A program made the position numbers and the translations under genes. Under the pieces are notes generated by a model. It saw nothing but the letters and a program-made list of their open reading frames with translations. It ran no database searches and was not told the DNA's origin. Below are positions 16,402 to 25,876 of a stretch of DNA of 64,000 nt, piece by piece. The first letter of the stretch is position 1. The number at the start of each line of letters is the position of its first letter. The DNA is from Streptomyces smyrnaeus. Lineage in GTDB: Bacteria; Actinomycetota; Actinomycetes; Streptomycetales; Streptomycetaceae. The DNA is taken from assembly GCF_017676345.1 (NCBI RefSeq), contig NZ_JAFFZM010000024.1, forward strand, positions 31,649-95,648, read 5' to 3'.

Positions 16402-17286
16402 ATGGCTATCTTCCTCACCAAGGAGAGCAAGGTCATCGTCCAGGGGATGACCGGCTCGGAGGGCCAGAAGCACACCAAGCGGATGCTGGCCTCCGGCACC
16501 AACATCGTCGGCGGTGTGAACCCCCGCAAGGCGGGCACGACCGTTGACTTCGACGGCACCGAGGTGCCCGTCTTCGGCGGCGTCAAGGAGGCCATGGAGG
16601 CCACCGGCGCCGACGTCACCGTGATCTTCGTCCCGCCGAAGTTCACCAAGGACGCCGTCATCGAGGCGGTCGACGCGGGCATCGGCCTCGCCGTCGTGAT
16701 CACCGAGGGCATCGCCGTCCACGACACCGCCTACTTCTGGGACTACGCGACCCAGAAGGGGAACAAGACGCGGATCGTCGGCCCGAACTGCCCGGGTCTG
16801 ATCACCCCCGGCCAGTCGAACGCCGGCATCATCCCGGCCGACATCACCAAGCCGGGCCGCATCGGTCTGGTCTCCAAGTCGGGCACGCTGACGTACCAGA
16901 TGATGTACGAGCTGCGTGACATCGGCTTCTCGACCTGCGTCGGCATCGGCGGTGACCCGGTCATCGGCACCACGCACATCGACGCCCTCAAGGCGTTCGA
17001 GGCCGACCCCGAGACCGATCTGATCGTCATGATCGGTGAGATCGGCGGTGACGCGGAGGAGCGTGCGGCCGACTTCATCAAGGAGAACGTGACCAAGCCG
17101 GTTGTCGGCTACGTCGCGGGCTTCACCGCTCCGGAGGGCAAGACCATGGGCCACGCCGGCGCCATCGTCTCCGGCTCCTCCGGTACCGCTCAGGCGAAGA
17201 AGGAGGCCCTTGAGGCCGCGGGCGTGAAGGTCGGCAAGACCCCGTCCGAGACCGCACGGCTCGCGCGGGAGCGCCTCAGCGCCTGA
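16402..17286 (+). CDS. sucD: Succinate-CoA ligase (ADP-forming) alpha subunit
   Basis: Alpha subunit that carries the phosphohistidine intermediate and binds CoA. 294 residues. The N-terminal CoA-binding Rossmann domain has VQGMTGSEG; the C-terminal domain has GPNCPGLITP and the catalytic GHAGAIVSG with the phosphorylated His. ATG 16402 is the only sensible start. The operon partner sucC is immediately upstream; a strong hairpin at 17462-17495 ends transcription after a 175-bp tail. Confidence 0.97.
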   Translation: MAIFLTKESKVIVQGMTGSEGQKHTKRMLASGTNIVGGVNPRKAGTTVDFDGTEVPVFGGVKEAMEATGADVTVIFVPPKFTKDAVIEAVDAGIGLAVVITEGIAVHDTAYFWDYATQKGNKTRIVGPNCPGLITPGQSNAGIIPADITKPGRIGLVSKSGTLTYQMMYELRDIGFSTCVGIGGDPVIGTTHIDALKAFEADPETDLIVMIGEIGGDAEERAADFIKENVTKPVVGYVAGFTAPEGKTMGHAGAIVSGSSGTAQAKKEALEAAGVKVGKTPSETARLARERLSA

Positions 17287-17461
17287 TGCGCGCCCGCCGC
17301 GCCGACCGCACCGGCTGTGCCGGACGCGCTTGCCGCGCTCGACGTGCTCGCCACGGCCGCCGCGCCTGCCACGGCCGACGCTGCGTCGGCGGCAGCGCAT
17401 AGGCGCAGCGCGGCGGTCGGCAGCGTGGCGGATCGACACCGGTTCGCCCGGCTGATTGCTC

Positions 17462-17495
17462 GACGGGCCCGCACCCTCCGGGGTGTGGGCCCGTC
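17462..17495. terminator. Bidirectional hairpin between sucD and the sigma-like gene
   Basis: 15-bp stem with one G-U pair: GACGGGCCCGCACCC (17462-17476), loop TCCG, then 17481-17495. It overlaps the stop codon (17494-17496) of the leftward gene and lies 175 nt beyond sucD, serving both convergent transcripts. Confidence 0.85.
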
Positions 17496-19380
17496 AGCTG
17501 TTCCGCTCCCACTTCTCCGGCTGCTGGAAATCGCGCAGATGCACGCGCTCGTTGGTGGAGCGGAGTTGGGGGAGGTAGGCGTGACCGGCTCCGCCGGCCG
17601 GTTTCCGATGGGCGCGTCCGGCCTTGTCCGCGTCACTCGTACGAGTGGTGTCCGACCCCACGCCCCCACCCTGCCCCAGGTCCGGGCCTCGCCCCGGGCC
17701 CCGTTCCGTGGTGGTCGTCCCGGCAGCCGTATCCACGCCCGTACGCATACCCGTGCCCGCGCTCGGGCCCGTACCCGTACCCACGCCCGTGCTAGGTCCG
17801 CCCGGCAGCGAGACCGGTGCGAACGTCCGCGGCGGGGTCCGGACCGGCTTGTCCGACGGGCTGCCTCCGGTCTCCGTCGTCAGCAGAGTGAAGACCGTCG
17901 CCGCCGTCACCGCGGCTGTCAGACCGATCGAGGCCCGGGTCCACCTCCGCGTCGTACGGAGACTTTCGCGCCGTACCAGCCGGGGCGGTAGGGGGCGTAC
18001 CGGTTGCGCGGCGGCCAGCTCGCGCAGTGTGCGCGCCAGTACGGCACCGCGCTGCCGTCGCGGCGTCCGTGCCAGCAGCGGCCAGTCCTCCTCCATCGCC
18101 GCCCGCCCGTGTGTGACCCGGCCTGCCGCCGCCTGCGTGCTGCACTCCACCTCGGTCGCCGTCTCGGGCAGGGTCAGCCCGAGCCCGTAGTGCAGCAGCA
18201 GCGCGGCGCGGTAGCTGCGCGGCAGCCCGAGGAACGCCTCCAGGACCGCCCGGTCGGCGGGTGCCATCGGATACGGCTGTGGCCTGCGGCGGCCCGGATG
18301 GAACTGATGCCAGGGGGAGAGCGCGTACTCGTACACCGTGGCCCGTACCGTGCGCGTCGGATCGGTTGCCGCGAGCACTTTCGGCCAGTGCTGCCACGCC
18401 TGGTGGAACGCCCAGCGCACCGCGCGTTCGGCCACCTGGCGGTGACCGCTCAACAGCAGCGCCTGTCGCGTCAGCGCCCGCGCCTGCCGCCGGTACAGCT
18501 CGTCGAACGCCGCGACCGGATCGTCCGGCAACGCCGTGGACTGCCGGGCCGACCGGAGGAATTCCGCCACCGGCCCAGGTACCGACGCCACCACCTCGAC
18601 CCGTGGCTCCGGCTCACTGCGCGGCGCCGGCGCCGACACCCGCGGCGGACCGACGGCCCCCGGCTGCGACTCGCTGCGCGGTGTCGGCGGGAGTGCCGCT
18701 TGGCTGTCCGCGTCCTGGCTGTTCGCGTCCTGCTCGCCGTCCGCCACCGGGGCGGGGGGTTCTTCGGAGGCCGCCGGGGACTGTGCTCCGTCCGGGGTGA
18801 GCGGTGCCTTCGCTGCCGCTGCTTGCGCTGCCTGTACTTTCTCTGCCGGCTCTGCTGCGTCTTGTGCGTCTTCTGTGACTGCTGCATCGGTGGCCCCGGC
18901 CGAACCTGGCGTCTCCACCACATCAGTCGTCTGTGGAGGCTGCGGCGGCTCCGCCGCCTCCTGCCCCTCAGGGTCCTGCGGCGCCTCTTGTGCCGCCTCT
19001 GGTGTTGTCTCCTGCGCCCCGGACGCCTCGGGCGCCTCGGCGACGGGTTGCTCCGCCTGTTCCGTCTGGTCCGTCCGGCCCAGCTGCTTCGTCGGTTCCA
19101 GCGGTTCCAGCGGCTCTGCCGGCGGAGTCGACGGCTTCGGCGGTTGCGCCTCTGCGCTGTTCTTCGTCCGCTTCGCCGTCGGCCGCTTTCCCCGCTTCTT
19201 ACCCTTCGCTGTTTTGGCCGCCTTGGCTGTTTTCGCGGTCTTCGCGGTATTCACCGTCTTCGTCGCCTTCGCCGCGCCCCTTTCCGCAGCGGTCCTGGTG
19301 GAGGGGGCGTCAGAGGCTCCCGGGGAATGGTGCTTTGCCGCGTTCGCGGCCGCATCGGCGGAGGCGGAAGAAAGATGCAT
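17494..19380 (-). CDS. Membrane-anchored protein with sigma-70-like region, unknown function
   Basis: 628 residues. Residues 1-280 are Ala/Lys/Glu/Pro-rich and look disordered, with runs of AKTAKTAKAAK type. Residues about 290-430 look like an ECF sigma factor: a region-2-like helical part (YRRQARALTRQALLL) and a region-4-like helix-turn-helix (LPRSYRAALLLHYGLGLTLPETA). One transmembrane helix (about 478-500) and a Thr/Gly/Pro-rich outer tail follow. ATG 19380 is chosen; the open frame continues further upstream but lacks coding character and runs under the divergent gene. Whether it still binds core polymerase or DNA cannot be told. It is divergent from the DUF6350 gene with 76 bp between. 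Confidence 0.72.
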   Translation of the reverse strand: MHLSSASADAAANAAKHHSPGASDAPSTRTAAERGAAKATKTVNTAKTAKTAKAAKTAKGKKRGKRPTAKRTKNSAEAQPPKPSTPPAEPLEPLEPTKQLGRTDQTEQAEQPVAEAPEASGAQETTPEAAQEAPQDPEGQEAAEPPQPPQTTDVVETPGSAGATDAAVTEDAQDAAEPAEKVQAAQAAAAKAPLTPDGAQSPAASEEPPAPVADGEQDANSQDADSQAALPPTPRSESQPGAVGPPRVSAPAPRSEPEPRVEVVASVPGPVAEFLRSARQSTALPDDPVAAFDELYRRQARALTRQALLLSGHRQVAERAVRWAFHQAWQHWPKVLAATDPTRTVRATVYEYALSPWHQFHPGRRRPQPYPMAPADRAVLEAFLGLPRSYRAALLLHYGLGLTLPETATEVECSTQAAAGRVTHGRAAMEEDWPLLARTPRRQRGAVLARTLRELAAAQPVRPLPPRLVRRESLRTTRRWTRASIGLTAAVTAATVFTLLTTETGGSPSDKPVRTPPRTFAPVSLPGGPSTGVGTGTGPSAGTGMRTGVDTAAGTTTTERGPGRGPDLGQGGGVGSDTTRTSDADKAGRAHRKPAGGAGHAYLPQLRSTNERVHLRDFQQPEKWERNS

Positions 19381-19456
19381 AGCCCTTAGCTTGTGCGACA
19401 CAGCGACAAAATGCCTGCTACTAGGGCAAAACGGGTGTTCTTGGCAGCATGGCGCC

Positions 19457-21292
19457 GTGAGCCAATTGACGCACCGCGGTCCGTCGTTGTCCTCGGGCCG
19501 TGGCCACCCCCGCCCCCTGCCCCTGACCAGCGGCTGGTTGCTGGGCGGCGCCGTGGCCGCCGGGCTCGGGCTCGGTGTGTTCGCGGTCGTCGTCCTGCTG
19601 CTGTGGACCGTCTCCCCGTACCCCGACAGCGGCGCCGGAGGCGCCCTGCGTACGGCGGCGGACCTGTGGTTGCTTGCGCACGGCACGCATCTCGTACGGC
19701 ACGAAACGCTCGCCGGGTCATCCGCACCCGTGGGGGTGACCCCGTTGCTGCTGACGGCGGTACCCGTGTGGCTGCTGTGGCGTGCCACGCGGGAGGGGCT
19801 GGACGCGCGGCTCACGGCGGACGACGACGACACGTACGGGCCGCTCGCCGTCGCCGGCTGGGTCGCGGGCGGCTATCTCCTCGTCGCCGCCGCCGCGGTC
19901 GCCTACGCGTCCGGCAGCCCGATCGAGGCCGAACCTGTCAGCACGGTCTGGCGCCTGCCCCTGTTCGTCGTCGTGGTGAGCGGACTGTGTGCGGCGTACT
20001 GCACCCGGAATCCCTCACGGTCCGTCACGACCGGCTGGGCGGTCTGCCTCGCCCGGCTGCCGGACGCTGCCCGGGCGCGCCTTCGGGTACTCCTCCGACA
20101 TGTCACCCGCGACCGTGCGGCCGTGGCCGTACAGGCGGGCGGGGCGGCCACGGTCGTCCTGTGCGCCGGGGGCGCGATGCTGCTCGCGGGTGCCCTCATC
20201 TGGAACCTGCAAGCTGTGTTCGGTGTCTTCCCGGAGCTCACCGACAGCGCCTCCGGCCAGTTCGCGGTGGTACTGCTCACGATCGCGCTGCTGCCCAACG
20301 CGACGCTGTGGGCGACGTCGTACGGCCTGGGCCCCGGCTTCACGCTGGGCGCCGGCAGCGTCGTGGCTCCGGCCGGCACGAGCCCGGCGCCGCAGTTGCC
20401 GCCGTTCCCGCTGCTGTCCGCCGTACCGGACGAGGGGACCGGCAGCGTCGTGCAGTGGTGCCTGGCGGGTACGGTCCCGCTGCTGGGCGGTCTGATGTGC
20501 GGCTGGTGGGTGGGCCGCTCGGAGGTGGCGGTCGGGCCCGCGCCAAAGGGAGCTCACGGGAGGGCGGGCTGGCGCGCCGTCGTCGTCACCGTGCCGCTCG
20601 CGGCAGTGTTGTGCGGCAGCCTCCTGGCACTGTCCACAGCGTGCGCCGGTGGACCCCTCGGCAACGACGCGCTCGCGCATCTGGGCCCCTACTGGTGGCA
20701 GACCGGTGGCGCTGCATGCGGCTGGCTGCTCGTCGTCGGCCTGCCGACCGCCCTGTGGGTCCGGTGGTGGACGCTGCACACCGAGCGCAGGGCGGCAGCC
20801 GCAGCTGAGCGGGCGGCGGAGGCTGCGGCACTGGCCGCCGAGGGGCACGGCCCCGACGCCGCCTGGCACACGGACGAGGCCCGCCGTGAGCGGTGGTCCG
20901 CGATGAAGACCGCCTCCGGCGGACTGATGCCCGACTTCGTGCCGGACGATCCGAGGGATCACAGGTGGTACGTCGAGCGGTTCGGCCCGATCGAGACGGA
21001 CCGGGCGCACGACCAGTGCACCGAGGCCACGGGGCCGAACATGGCCCCGGACATGGGCGCCGCTCCCGACGCTGGTTCCGCACCCGCCACCGGTCCCGAC
21101 CCCGGCCCCGCCCCCGACGCGGGCTCCGTTCCCGGCCCCGAAGCGGGCTCCGCTCCCGGCCGCGGCTCCGCTGCCGTCTGCGGCGCCGGCGCCGGCTCAG
21201 GGGCAGGCGCAGGCGCCGACTCGGAACCCGGCCCCGACCCCACCGCTGACACCAACGCCAGGGCCAGCGCAAAGGCCGACACCAGCACCTAG
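19457..21292 (+). CDS. DUF6350 family integral membrane protein
   Basis: 611 residues with about nine or ten predicted transmembrane helices (for example GWLLGGAVAAGLGLGVFAVVVLLLW-type segments near residues 25-45) and a C-terminal soluble tail. The tail contains an Arg/Ala coiled stretch (ERRAAAAAERAAEAAAL) and ends in Gly/Ala/Pro/Asp low-complexity repeats. It is a conserved actinobacterial membrane protein of unknown function, always near purN in Streptomyces as I recall. The start is GTG 19457; a CAGCAT -10-like hexamer ends 6 nt before it, which could make the mRNA leaderless. Confidence 0.8.
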   Translation: MSQLTHRGPSLSSGRGHPRPLPLTSGWLLGGAVAAGLGLGVFAVVVLLLWTVSPYPDSGAGGALRTAADLWLLAHGTHLVRHETLAGSSAPVGVTPLLLTAVPVWLLWRATREGLDARLTADDDDTYGPLAVAGWVAGGYLLVAAAAVAYASGSPIEAEPVSTVWRLPLFVVVVSGLCAAYCTRNPSRSVTTGWAVCLARLPDAARARLRVLLRHVTRDRAAVAVQAGGAATVVLCAGGAMLLAGALIWNLQAVFGVFPELTDSASGQFAVVLLTIALLPNATLWATSYGLGPGFTLGAGSVVAPAGTSPAPQLPPFPLLSAVPDEGTGSVVQWCLAGTVPLLGGLMCGWWVGRSEVAVGPAPKGAHGRAGWRAVVVTVPLAAVLCGSLLALSTACAGGPLGNDALAHLGPYWWQTGGAACGWLLVVGLPTALWVRWWTLHTERRAAAAAERAAEAAALAAEGHGPDAAWHTDEARRERWSAMKTASGGLMPDFVPDDPRDHRWYVERFGPIETDRAHDQCTEATGPNMAPDMGAAPDAGSAPATGPDPGPAPDAGSVPGPEAGSAPGRGSAAVCGAGAGSGAGAGADSEPGPDPTADTNARASAKADTST

Positions 21293-21326
21293 CCGCGTCG
21301 CAGGAAGCGGCCGGCGCCGGTGGAGC

Positions 21327-22292
21327 TCAGCGGTCTTCCAGGAACGGCCGCAGTTCCTCGGGGAGGTGCCGCTTGCAGTCGTCGCGCGAGGACTGGGTCA
21401 GCGCGTCGTTCTGGCAGGTGTAGTAGTCGCTGTAGACGAACTGGAACGAGAACGTCGCCGCGACGATCATCAGCGTCAGGCTCGCGGTGACCAGCCCGCT
21501 GATGGCCGCTGTCCGCTTGGCCTTGTCCGCCTGCGCCGGGGTGACCGCGAGCGGGACCGGGGGGCGGCCGTCCTTGCCGTCCCCGGCACGGGCACCGGCA
21601 CCCGCCGCGTCGTCCCGCTCCGGGCCGCGGGAGGTGCCCGCCACGTCCTCCGCGGTCGCGGCGGGACCGCGGCGACCACGCTTGCCGCCCTTGCCGCCCT
21701 TGCTGGTTCTGTCCGCCTTTGCCGTCGCGGACTTGGGCAGCTTGCCGCGCAGTGCGTTGATGCCCCAGTACAGCGAGAGCGCGCCCAGCAGCAGGGCAAC
21801 CTGCGGCACGCTCAGCAGCGCGAAGAAGAGCCCCCAGATACCGGAGTGCAGGGAGTATCGGGCGTGCCGCTGGAGGGGGTCGGTGGGGTCCCAGCGCATA
21901 CCACGGCTCCCACCGGGACCGCCCGGACCGCCAGGTCCCTGGCCGCCGCGGCTCGGACCGCCGCCACCGCCGTTCCCGCCGCCCGAGGTACCCGGACCGC
22001 CGCCGAACCCGCCGCCGTGCCGCCCCGGCTGCTTGCTGCTCCATTGGCTGCCCCACCCCGAGGGCTGCTGCTCACCCTCCGAAGAGCCGGAGTCACCGTT
22101 CCCCCCGCCACCCGAGCCGTTCCCCGACCCGCTCCCCGAGTCGTCGCCGTCGGACGATCCCGACGACCCCGACGACCTGGACACCCGTGGCTCCCACGGC
22201 TGGTCCGGCTGCCCCTCCGGCGGTGGCGCGAAGGGGTTGTCCTCGCGGGAGGTGCTGTCGGATGCGGCCGCACGGCGGCGTCGGTCGGTCAT
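21327..22292 (-). CDS. Gly/Ser-rich membrane protein, unknown function
   Basis: 321 residues. The first 140 are a Ser/Gly/Asp-rich low-complexity region. Two hydrophobic helices follow near residues 160-190 (SGIWGLFFALLSVPQ, ALLLGALSLYWGINAL), then a Lys/Gly-rich linker, then a third helix near 265-290 (GLVTASLTLMIVAATFSF). The C-terminus carries two Cys (YTCQNDALT, DDCKRHL) that could form an extracytoplasmic disulfide. The layout resembles DUF4190-type proteins, but I do not recognise the family. ATG 22292 begins MTDRRRR; upstream extension to 22622 lacks support. Confidence 0.65.
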   Translation of the reverse strand: MTDRRRRAAASDSTSREDNPFAPPPEGQPDQPWEPRVSRSSGSSGSSDGDDSGSGSGNGSGGGGNGDSGSSEGEQQPSGWGSQWSSKQPGRHGGGFGGGPGTSGGGNGGGGGPSRGGQGPGGPGGPGGSRGMRWDPTDPLQRHARYSLHSGIWGLFFALLSVPQVALLLGALSLYWGINALRGKLPKSATAKADRTSKGGKGGKRGRRGPAATAEDVAGTSRGPERDDAAGAGARAGDGKDGRPPVPLAVTPAQADKAKRTAAISGLVTASLTLMIVAATFSFQFVYSDYYTCQNDALTQSSRDDCKRHLPEELRPFLEDR

Positions 22293-22440
22293 CTGGTGTG
22301 TGTCTTCCTCATCGCTTCCGCGTCGCTTCCACGGCCCTGCGGCCCCCGAGCCCCCGCGGGTACCCAAGGAGACCGTGTCCCTGACGCTACCTTCCGCATG
22401 CGCCCCCGTCCCGTGGGGGCCGTTCCGAGTGCCGGTATCG

Positions 22441-22468
22441 TTGCCGACGGTCGAACGCTTCGTAGAGT
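22441..22468 (+). promoter_or_regulatory. Candidate purNH promoter
   Basis: TTGCCG (22441-22446), 16 nt, TAGAGT (22463-22468), resembling a vegetative promoter. The predicted start is near 22475, giving a leader of about 65 nt before the GTG of purN at 22541. Moderate support only. Confidence 0.4.
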
Positions 22469-22540
22469 TCCCCGGAATCTTCGGGTCCACGTACTTGTAC
22501 GACCACACAATTCCGTCTCCCCGCGAGAGAGAGCCCCGTC

Positions 22541-23203
22541 GTGGACGCGCAGTCCTTCCGTCCCGTCGCCCCCGTGCGCCTCGCCGTCCTGGTGTCCGGT
22601 TCCGGCACGAACCTGCAGGCACTGATCGACGCCGCGGCCGATCCCGCCCTCGACACTCCGTACGAGATCGTCGCCGTCGGGGCCGACCGGAGCGGTATCG
22701 AGGGGTTGGCGCGGGCCGAGCGGGCCGGGATCCCCACCTATGTGTGCCGGCTCAAGGACCACGACAGCCGCGAGGAGTGGGACGCCGCGCTCGCCGAGGC
22801 CACCGCGGCGCACGCGCCGGACCTGGTCGTCTCCGCGGGCTTCATGAAGGTGGTCGGCAGTCGCTTCCTGGCGCGTTTCGGCGGGCGGTTCCTCAACACC
22901 CACCCCGCACTGCTCCCCAGTTTTCCCGGCGCCCACGGCGTACGCGACGCGCTCGCGTACGGCGCGAAAGTGACCGGGTGCACCGTCCACTTCGTCGACG
23001 ACGGCGTCGACACCGGACCCGTCATCGCGCAGCGCGCGGTCGAGGTCCTGGACGAGGACTACACCGACGAGGGTGCCGCTCTGCACGAGCGGATCAAGGA
23101 AGTCGAGCGACGGCTGCTCGTCGAGGTCGTGGTGCGCATCGCCCGCCACGGCTATGCCCTCGAGGGGCCGAACATGAGAAGGGTACGACTGGGTCATGAG
23201 TGA
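22541..23203 (+). CDS. purN: Phosphoribosylglycinamide formyltransferase
   Basis: Third step of de novo purine synthesis: transfers formyl from 10-formyl-THF to GAR. 220 residues, normal length. Seen: N-terminal VLVSGSGTNLQAL (phosphate loop), AGFMKVVG, the catalytic NTHPALLPSFPGAHG with Asn and His, and CTVHFVDDGVDTGPV with the catalytic Asp. GTG 22541 is used. The purN end overlaps the purH start by 8 bp, so the two are translationally coupled. Confidence 0.96.
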   Translation: MDAQSFRPVAPVRLAVLVSGSGTNLQALIDAAADPALDTPYEIVAVGADRSGIEGLARAERAGIPTYVCRLKDHDSREEWDAALAEATAAHAPDLVVSAGFMKVVGSRFLARFGGRFLNTHPALLPSFPGAHGVRDALAYGAKVTGCTVHFVDDGVDTGPVIAQRAVEVLDEDYTDEGAALHERIKEVERRLLVEVVVRIARHGYALEGPNMRRVRLGHE

Positions 23204-24812
23204 GAGTGCAGCGCTGGGCGCCAAGCGGCCGATCCGCCGCGCGCTGGTCAGTGTGTTCGACAAGACGGGGCTCGACGAGCTGGCACGGGGGCTGCACGCC
23301 GCCGGGGTGCAGCTCGTCTCGACCGGTTCGACGGCGAAGCAGATCGCGGACGCCGGGGTTCCGGTCACCCCTGTCGAGGAGCTGACCGGCTTCCCCGAGT
23401 GCCTGGACGGGCGGGTCAAGACGCTGCACCCGCGCGTGCACGCGGGCATCCTCGCCGACCAGCGGCTGGAGGCACACCGGGAGCAGCTGGGCGAGCTGGG
23501 TGTCGAGCCGTTCGAGCTGGTCGTCGTCAACCTCTACCCGTTCGCGGAGACCGTCGCCTCCGGCGCCTCGGACGACGAGTGCGTGGAGAAGATCGACATC
23601 GGCGGTCCCTCGATGGTCCGCGCCGCCGCCAAGAACCACCCGTCCGTGGCGGTCGTCGTCAACCCCGACCGCTACGGCGAGGTGCTCAAGGCCGTCGAGA
23701 ACGGCGGCTTCGACCTGGCGGCCCGCAAGCGGCTGGCGGGTGAGGCCTTCCAGCACACCGCTGCCTACGACATGGCGGTGGCGGGCTGGTTCGCCACTTA
23801 CGCCGAGACCGGCGCCGGGGACGGGACCGCAGCCGGTGAAGCGGACGCGGGCGAGTCCGCCGCCTCCCAGTTCCCGTCCTTCCTCGGAGTCACCTACGAG
23901 CGCAAGAACGTGCTGCGGTACGGCGAGAATCCGCACCAGCCCGCCGCGCTCTACACGGGTGGCTGCGGTGGTCTGGCCGAGGCCGAGCAGCTGCACGGCA
24001 AGGAGATGTCGTACAACAACTACGTCGACACCGATGCCGCGCGCCGCGCCGCCTACGACCACACCGAGCCGTGTGTCGCCGTCATCAAGCACACCAACCC
24101 CTGCGGCATCGCGGTGGGCGCGGACGTCGCCGAGGCGCACCGCAAGGCACACGCCTGCGACCCGCTGTCCGCGTACGGCGGGGTGATCGCCGTGAACCGG
24201 CCGGTGTCCGTGGCGATGGCCGAGCAGGTCGCGGAGATCTTCACCGAGGTCGTCATCGCCCCCGACTACGAGGACGGGGCGATCGAGGCCCTCTCCCGGA
24301 AGAAGAACGTCCGGGTGTTGCGCTGCCCCGAGGCGCCGACCGCACCGGCAGAGTTCCGTCCCATCGACGGCGGCGGACTCGCGCAGGTCAAGGACGCCTT
24401 CCAGGCCGCGGGTGACGACCCGGCGCGCTGGACCCTGGCGGCCGGGGAGGCGCTGCCCGCCGACGAGCTGGCCGAACTGGCCTTCGCCTGGCGGGCCTGC
24501 CGCGCGGTGAAGTCCAACGCGATCCTGCTCGGCAAGGACCGCGCGACCGTGGGCGTCGGCATGGGCCAGGTCAACCGCGTCGACTCGGCCCGTCTCGCAG
24601 TCCAGCGAGCCGGTGCGGAGCGGGCACGGGGCGCCTACGCGGCCTCCGACGCGTTCTTCCCCTTCCCCGACGGTCTGGAGGTGCTGGCCGAGGCAGGGGT
24701 GCGCGCCGTCGTCCAGCCGGGTGGATCGGTCCGCGACGAGCAGGTCGTGGAGGCCGCCACCAAGGCGGGCGTGACGATGTATCTGACCGGGACGCGGCAC
24801 TTCTTCCACTGA
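23196..24812 (+). CDS. purH: Bifunctional AICAR transformylase/IMP cyclohydrolase
   Basis: Last two steps of IMP synthesis. 538 residues. The N-terminal cyclohydrolase domain (about 10-200) starts RRALVSVFDKTGLDEL and contains GFPECLDGRVKTLHPR; the C-terminal transformylase domain has the catalytic Lys-His of VIKHTNPCG and ends with TGTRHFFH, the invariant terminus. It overlaps purN by 8 bp. A perfect hairpin terminator lies at 24895-24922. Confidence 0.97.
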   Translation: MSESAALGAKRPIRRALVSVFDKTGLDELARGLHAAGVQLVSTGSTAKQIADAGVPVTPVEELTGFPECLDGRVKTLHPRVHAGILADQRLEAHREQLGELGVEPFELVVVNLYPFAETVASGASDDECVEKIDIGGPSMVRAAAKNHPSVAVVVNPDRYGEVLKAVENGGFDLAARKRLAGEAFQHTAAYDMAVAGWFATYAETGAGDGTAAGEADAGESAASQFPSFLGVTYERKNVLRYGENPHQPAALYTGGCGGLAEAEQLHGKEMSYNNYVDTDAARRAAYDHTEPCVAVIKHTNPCGIAVGADVAEAHRKAHACDPLSAYGGVIAVNRPVSVAMAEQVAEIFTEVVIAPDYEDGAIEALSRKKNVRVLRCPEAPTAPAEFRPIDGGGLAQVKDAFQAAGDDPARWTLAAGEALPADELAELAFAWRACRAVKSNAILLGKDRATVGVGMGQVNRVDSARLAVQRAGAERARGAYAASDAFFPFPDGLEVLAEAGVRAVVQPGGSVRDEQVVEAATKAGVTMYLTGTRHFFH

Positions 24813-24894
24813 GCGCTGAGCCGGTACGCAGGGCAGCGCAGCCACTGCAGCCGCTGCACGGCACCGCGTGGCAGCGCGCGGAAGACACAAAAAG

Positions 24895-24922
24895 AACGGG
24901 CCCCTCGGCGGAGGGGCCCGTT
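24895..24922. terminator. Bidirectional terminator after purH
   Basis: Perfect 12-bp stem: AACGGGCCCCTC (24895-24906), loop GGCG, complement at 24911-24922. It lies 82 nt after purH and 44 nt beyond the stop of the leftward membrane-protein gene, with A-rich and T-containing flanks on either side. Confidence 0.9.
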
Positions 24923-24966
24923 CCCGTTGCTCGTGCACCAAGTGGCGTTCGCCAAGCGGCGTGCAC

Positions 24967-25620
24967 TCAGTGCTGCGGCCTGTTGAACCAGCGGCCTGCC
25001 GCGCCGCCCGAGCAGAAGACGACGGTCAGCACGGTGATGGCCAGGTAGAGGACGTAGAAGAAGGCAGCTCCCACGGCCTCGGCCCCGTCGCTGCTGTCGA
25101 CGGTGTCGGAGGACAAGTAGGCGATGAAGCCGATGACCGGCATCAGGCTGTTGAGCGAGCCGGCGACGATGGCCGTGATGCGCGTGCCGGAGCGGCCCCT
25201 GCCGAACAGGCACGCCGGAACGATGTGCACCGCCGCCATGCCTCCGTACAGCAGGAACACCAGCAGCAGAACACCCATGGCGGATCCGGCCCCGGGCCCC
25301 ACTCCGCCGGGCAGGACGACCGAGCCGCCGCTCGCGGAGAGCGCGGCGATCAGCATTCCGGCGGCCGTGAGGGTCCACAGCGCCCCGGCGAAGAACAGCA
25401 GCACCCGCGCCGTGATGACCTGCCCGGGCATCTTGACGATCGGCTGCATATGGCCACCGGGGCCGCCCGGGTAGGCGGGCATACCGCCCGGGTAACCGCC
25501 GTAACCGGGCTGCCCGACGCCCTGCTGCGGATAGCTGTAGGGGGCGGCACCCGGGGCGCCCTGCGGCGGTGCCGCATAGGGGTTGTTCGGGTTCTGGCCG
25601 GGGGGCGGGGGGTAGCTCAC
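24967..25620 (-). CDS. Pro/Gly/Tyr-rich small membrane protein
   Basis: 217 residues. Residues 1-65 are rich in Pro, Gly, Tyr and Gln (PPPPGQNPNNPYAAPPQG). Four transmembrane helices follow (about 70-95, 110-150, 160-185, 190-210), and the protein ends GRWFNRPQH. This architecture is common in actinobacteria (DUF4190/DUF4064-like), but function is unknown. GTG 25620 is supported by GGAGGA 7-12 nt upstream; an ATG at 25680 lacks a ribosome-binding site. It is convergent with purH. Confidence 0.75.
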   Translation of the reverse strand: MSYPPPPGQNPNNPYAAPPQGAPGAAPYSYPQQGVGQPGYGGYPGGMPAYPGGPGGHMQPIVKMPGQVITARVLLFFAGALWTLTAAGMLIAALSASGGSVVLPGGVGPGAGSAMGVLLLVFLLYGGMAAVHIVPACLFGRGRSGTRITAIVAGSLNSLMPVIGFIAYLSSDTVDSSDGAEAVGAAFFYVLYLAITVLTVVFCSGGAAGRWFNRPQH

Positions 25621-25876
25621 GAGCTGTTTCCTCCGACGGTGTTGGAGAGCGGACGGGGCCGAGTGACTCCGGAGAATCACGGCCTGCCCTCAGCAATGTC
25701 GCTTCCCCCGGTTCCGGCGCCGCACCGTCGGCCCTCTCTGCACTGCCCGACGCCGGTTGACAATGGTGATGGTCCGACTGTCGGCCTGTCCAGCCAGGTT
25801 TCCCGCCTGTGGCGTACTCGCCACGCCTGGTCATCGCCGCACGCGGCCCGCCCCGACGGGGCCGCCGCCCGCGCCC

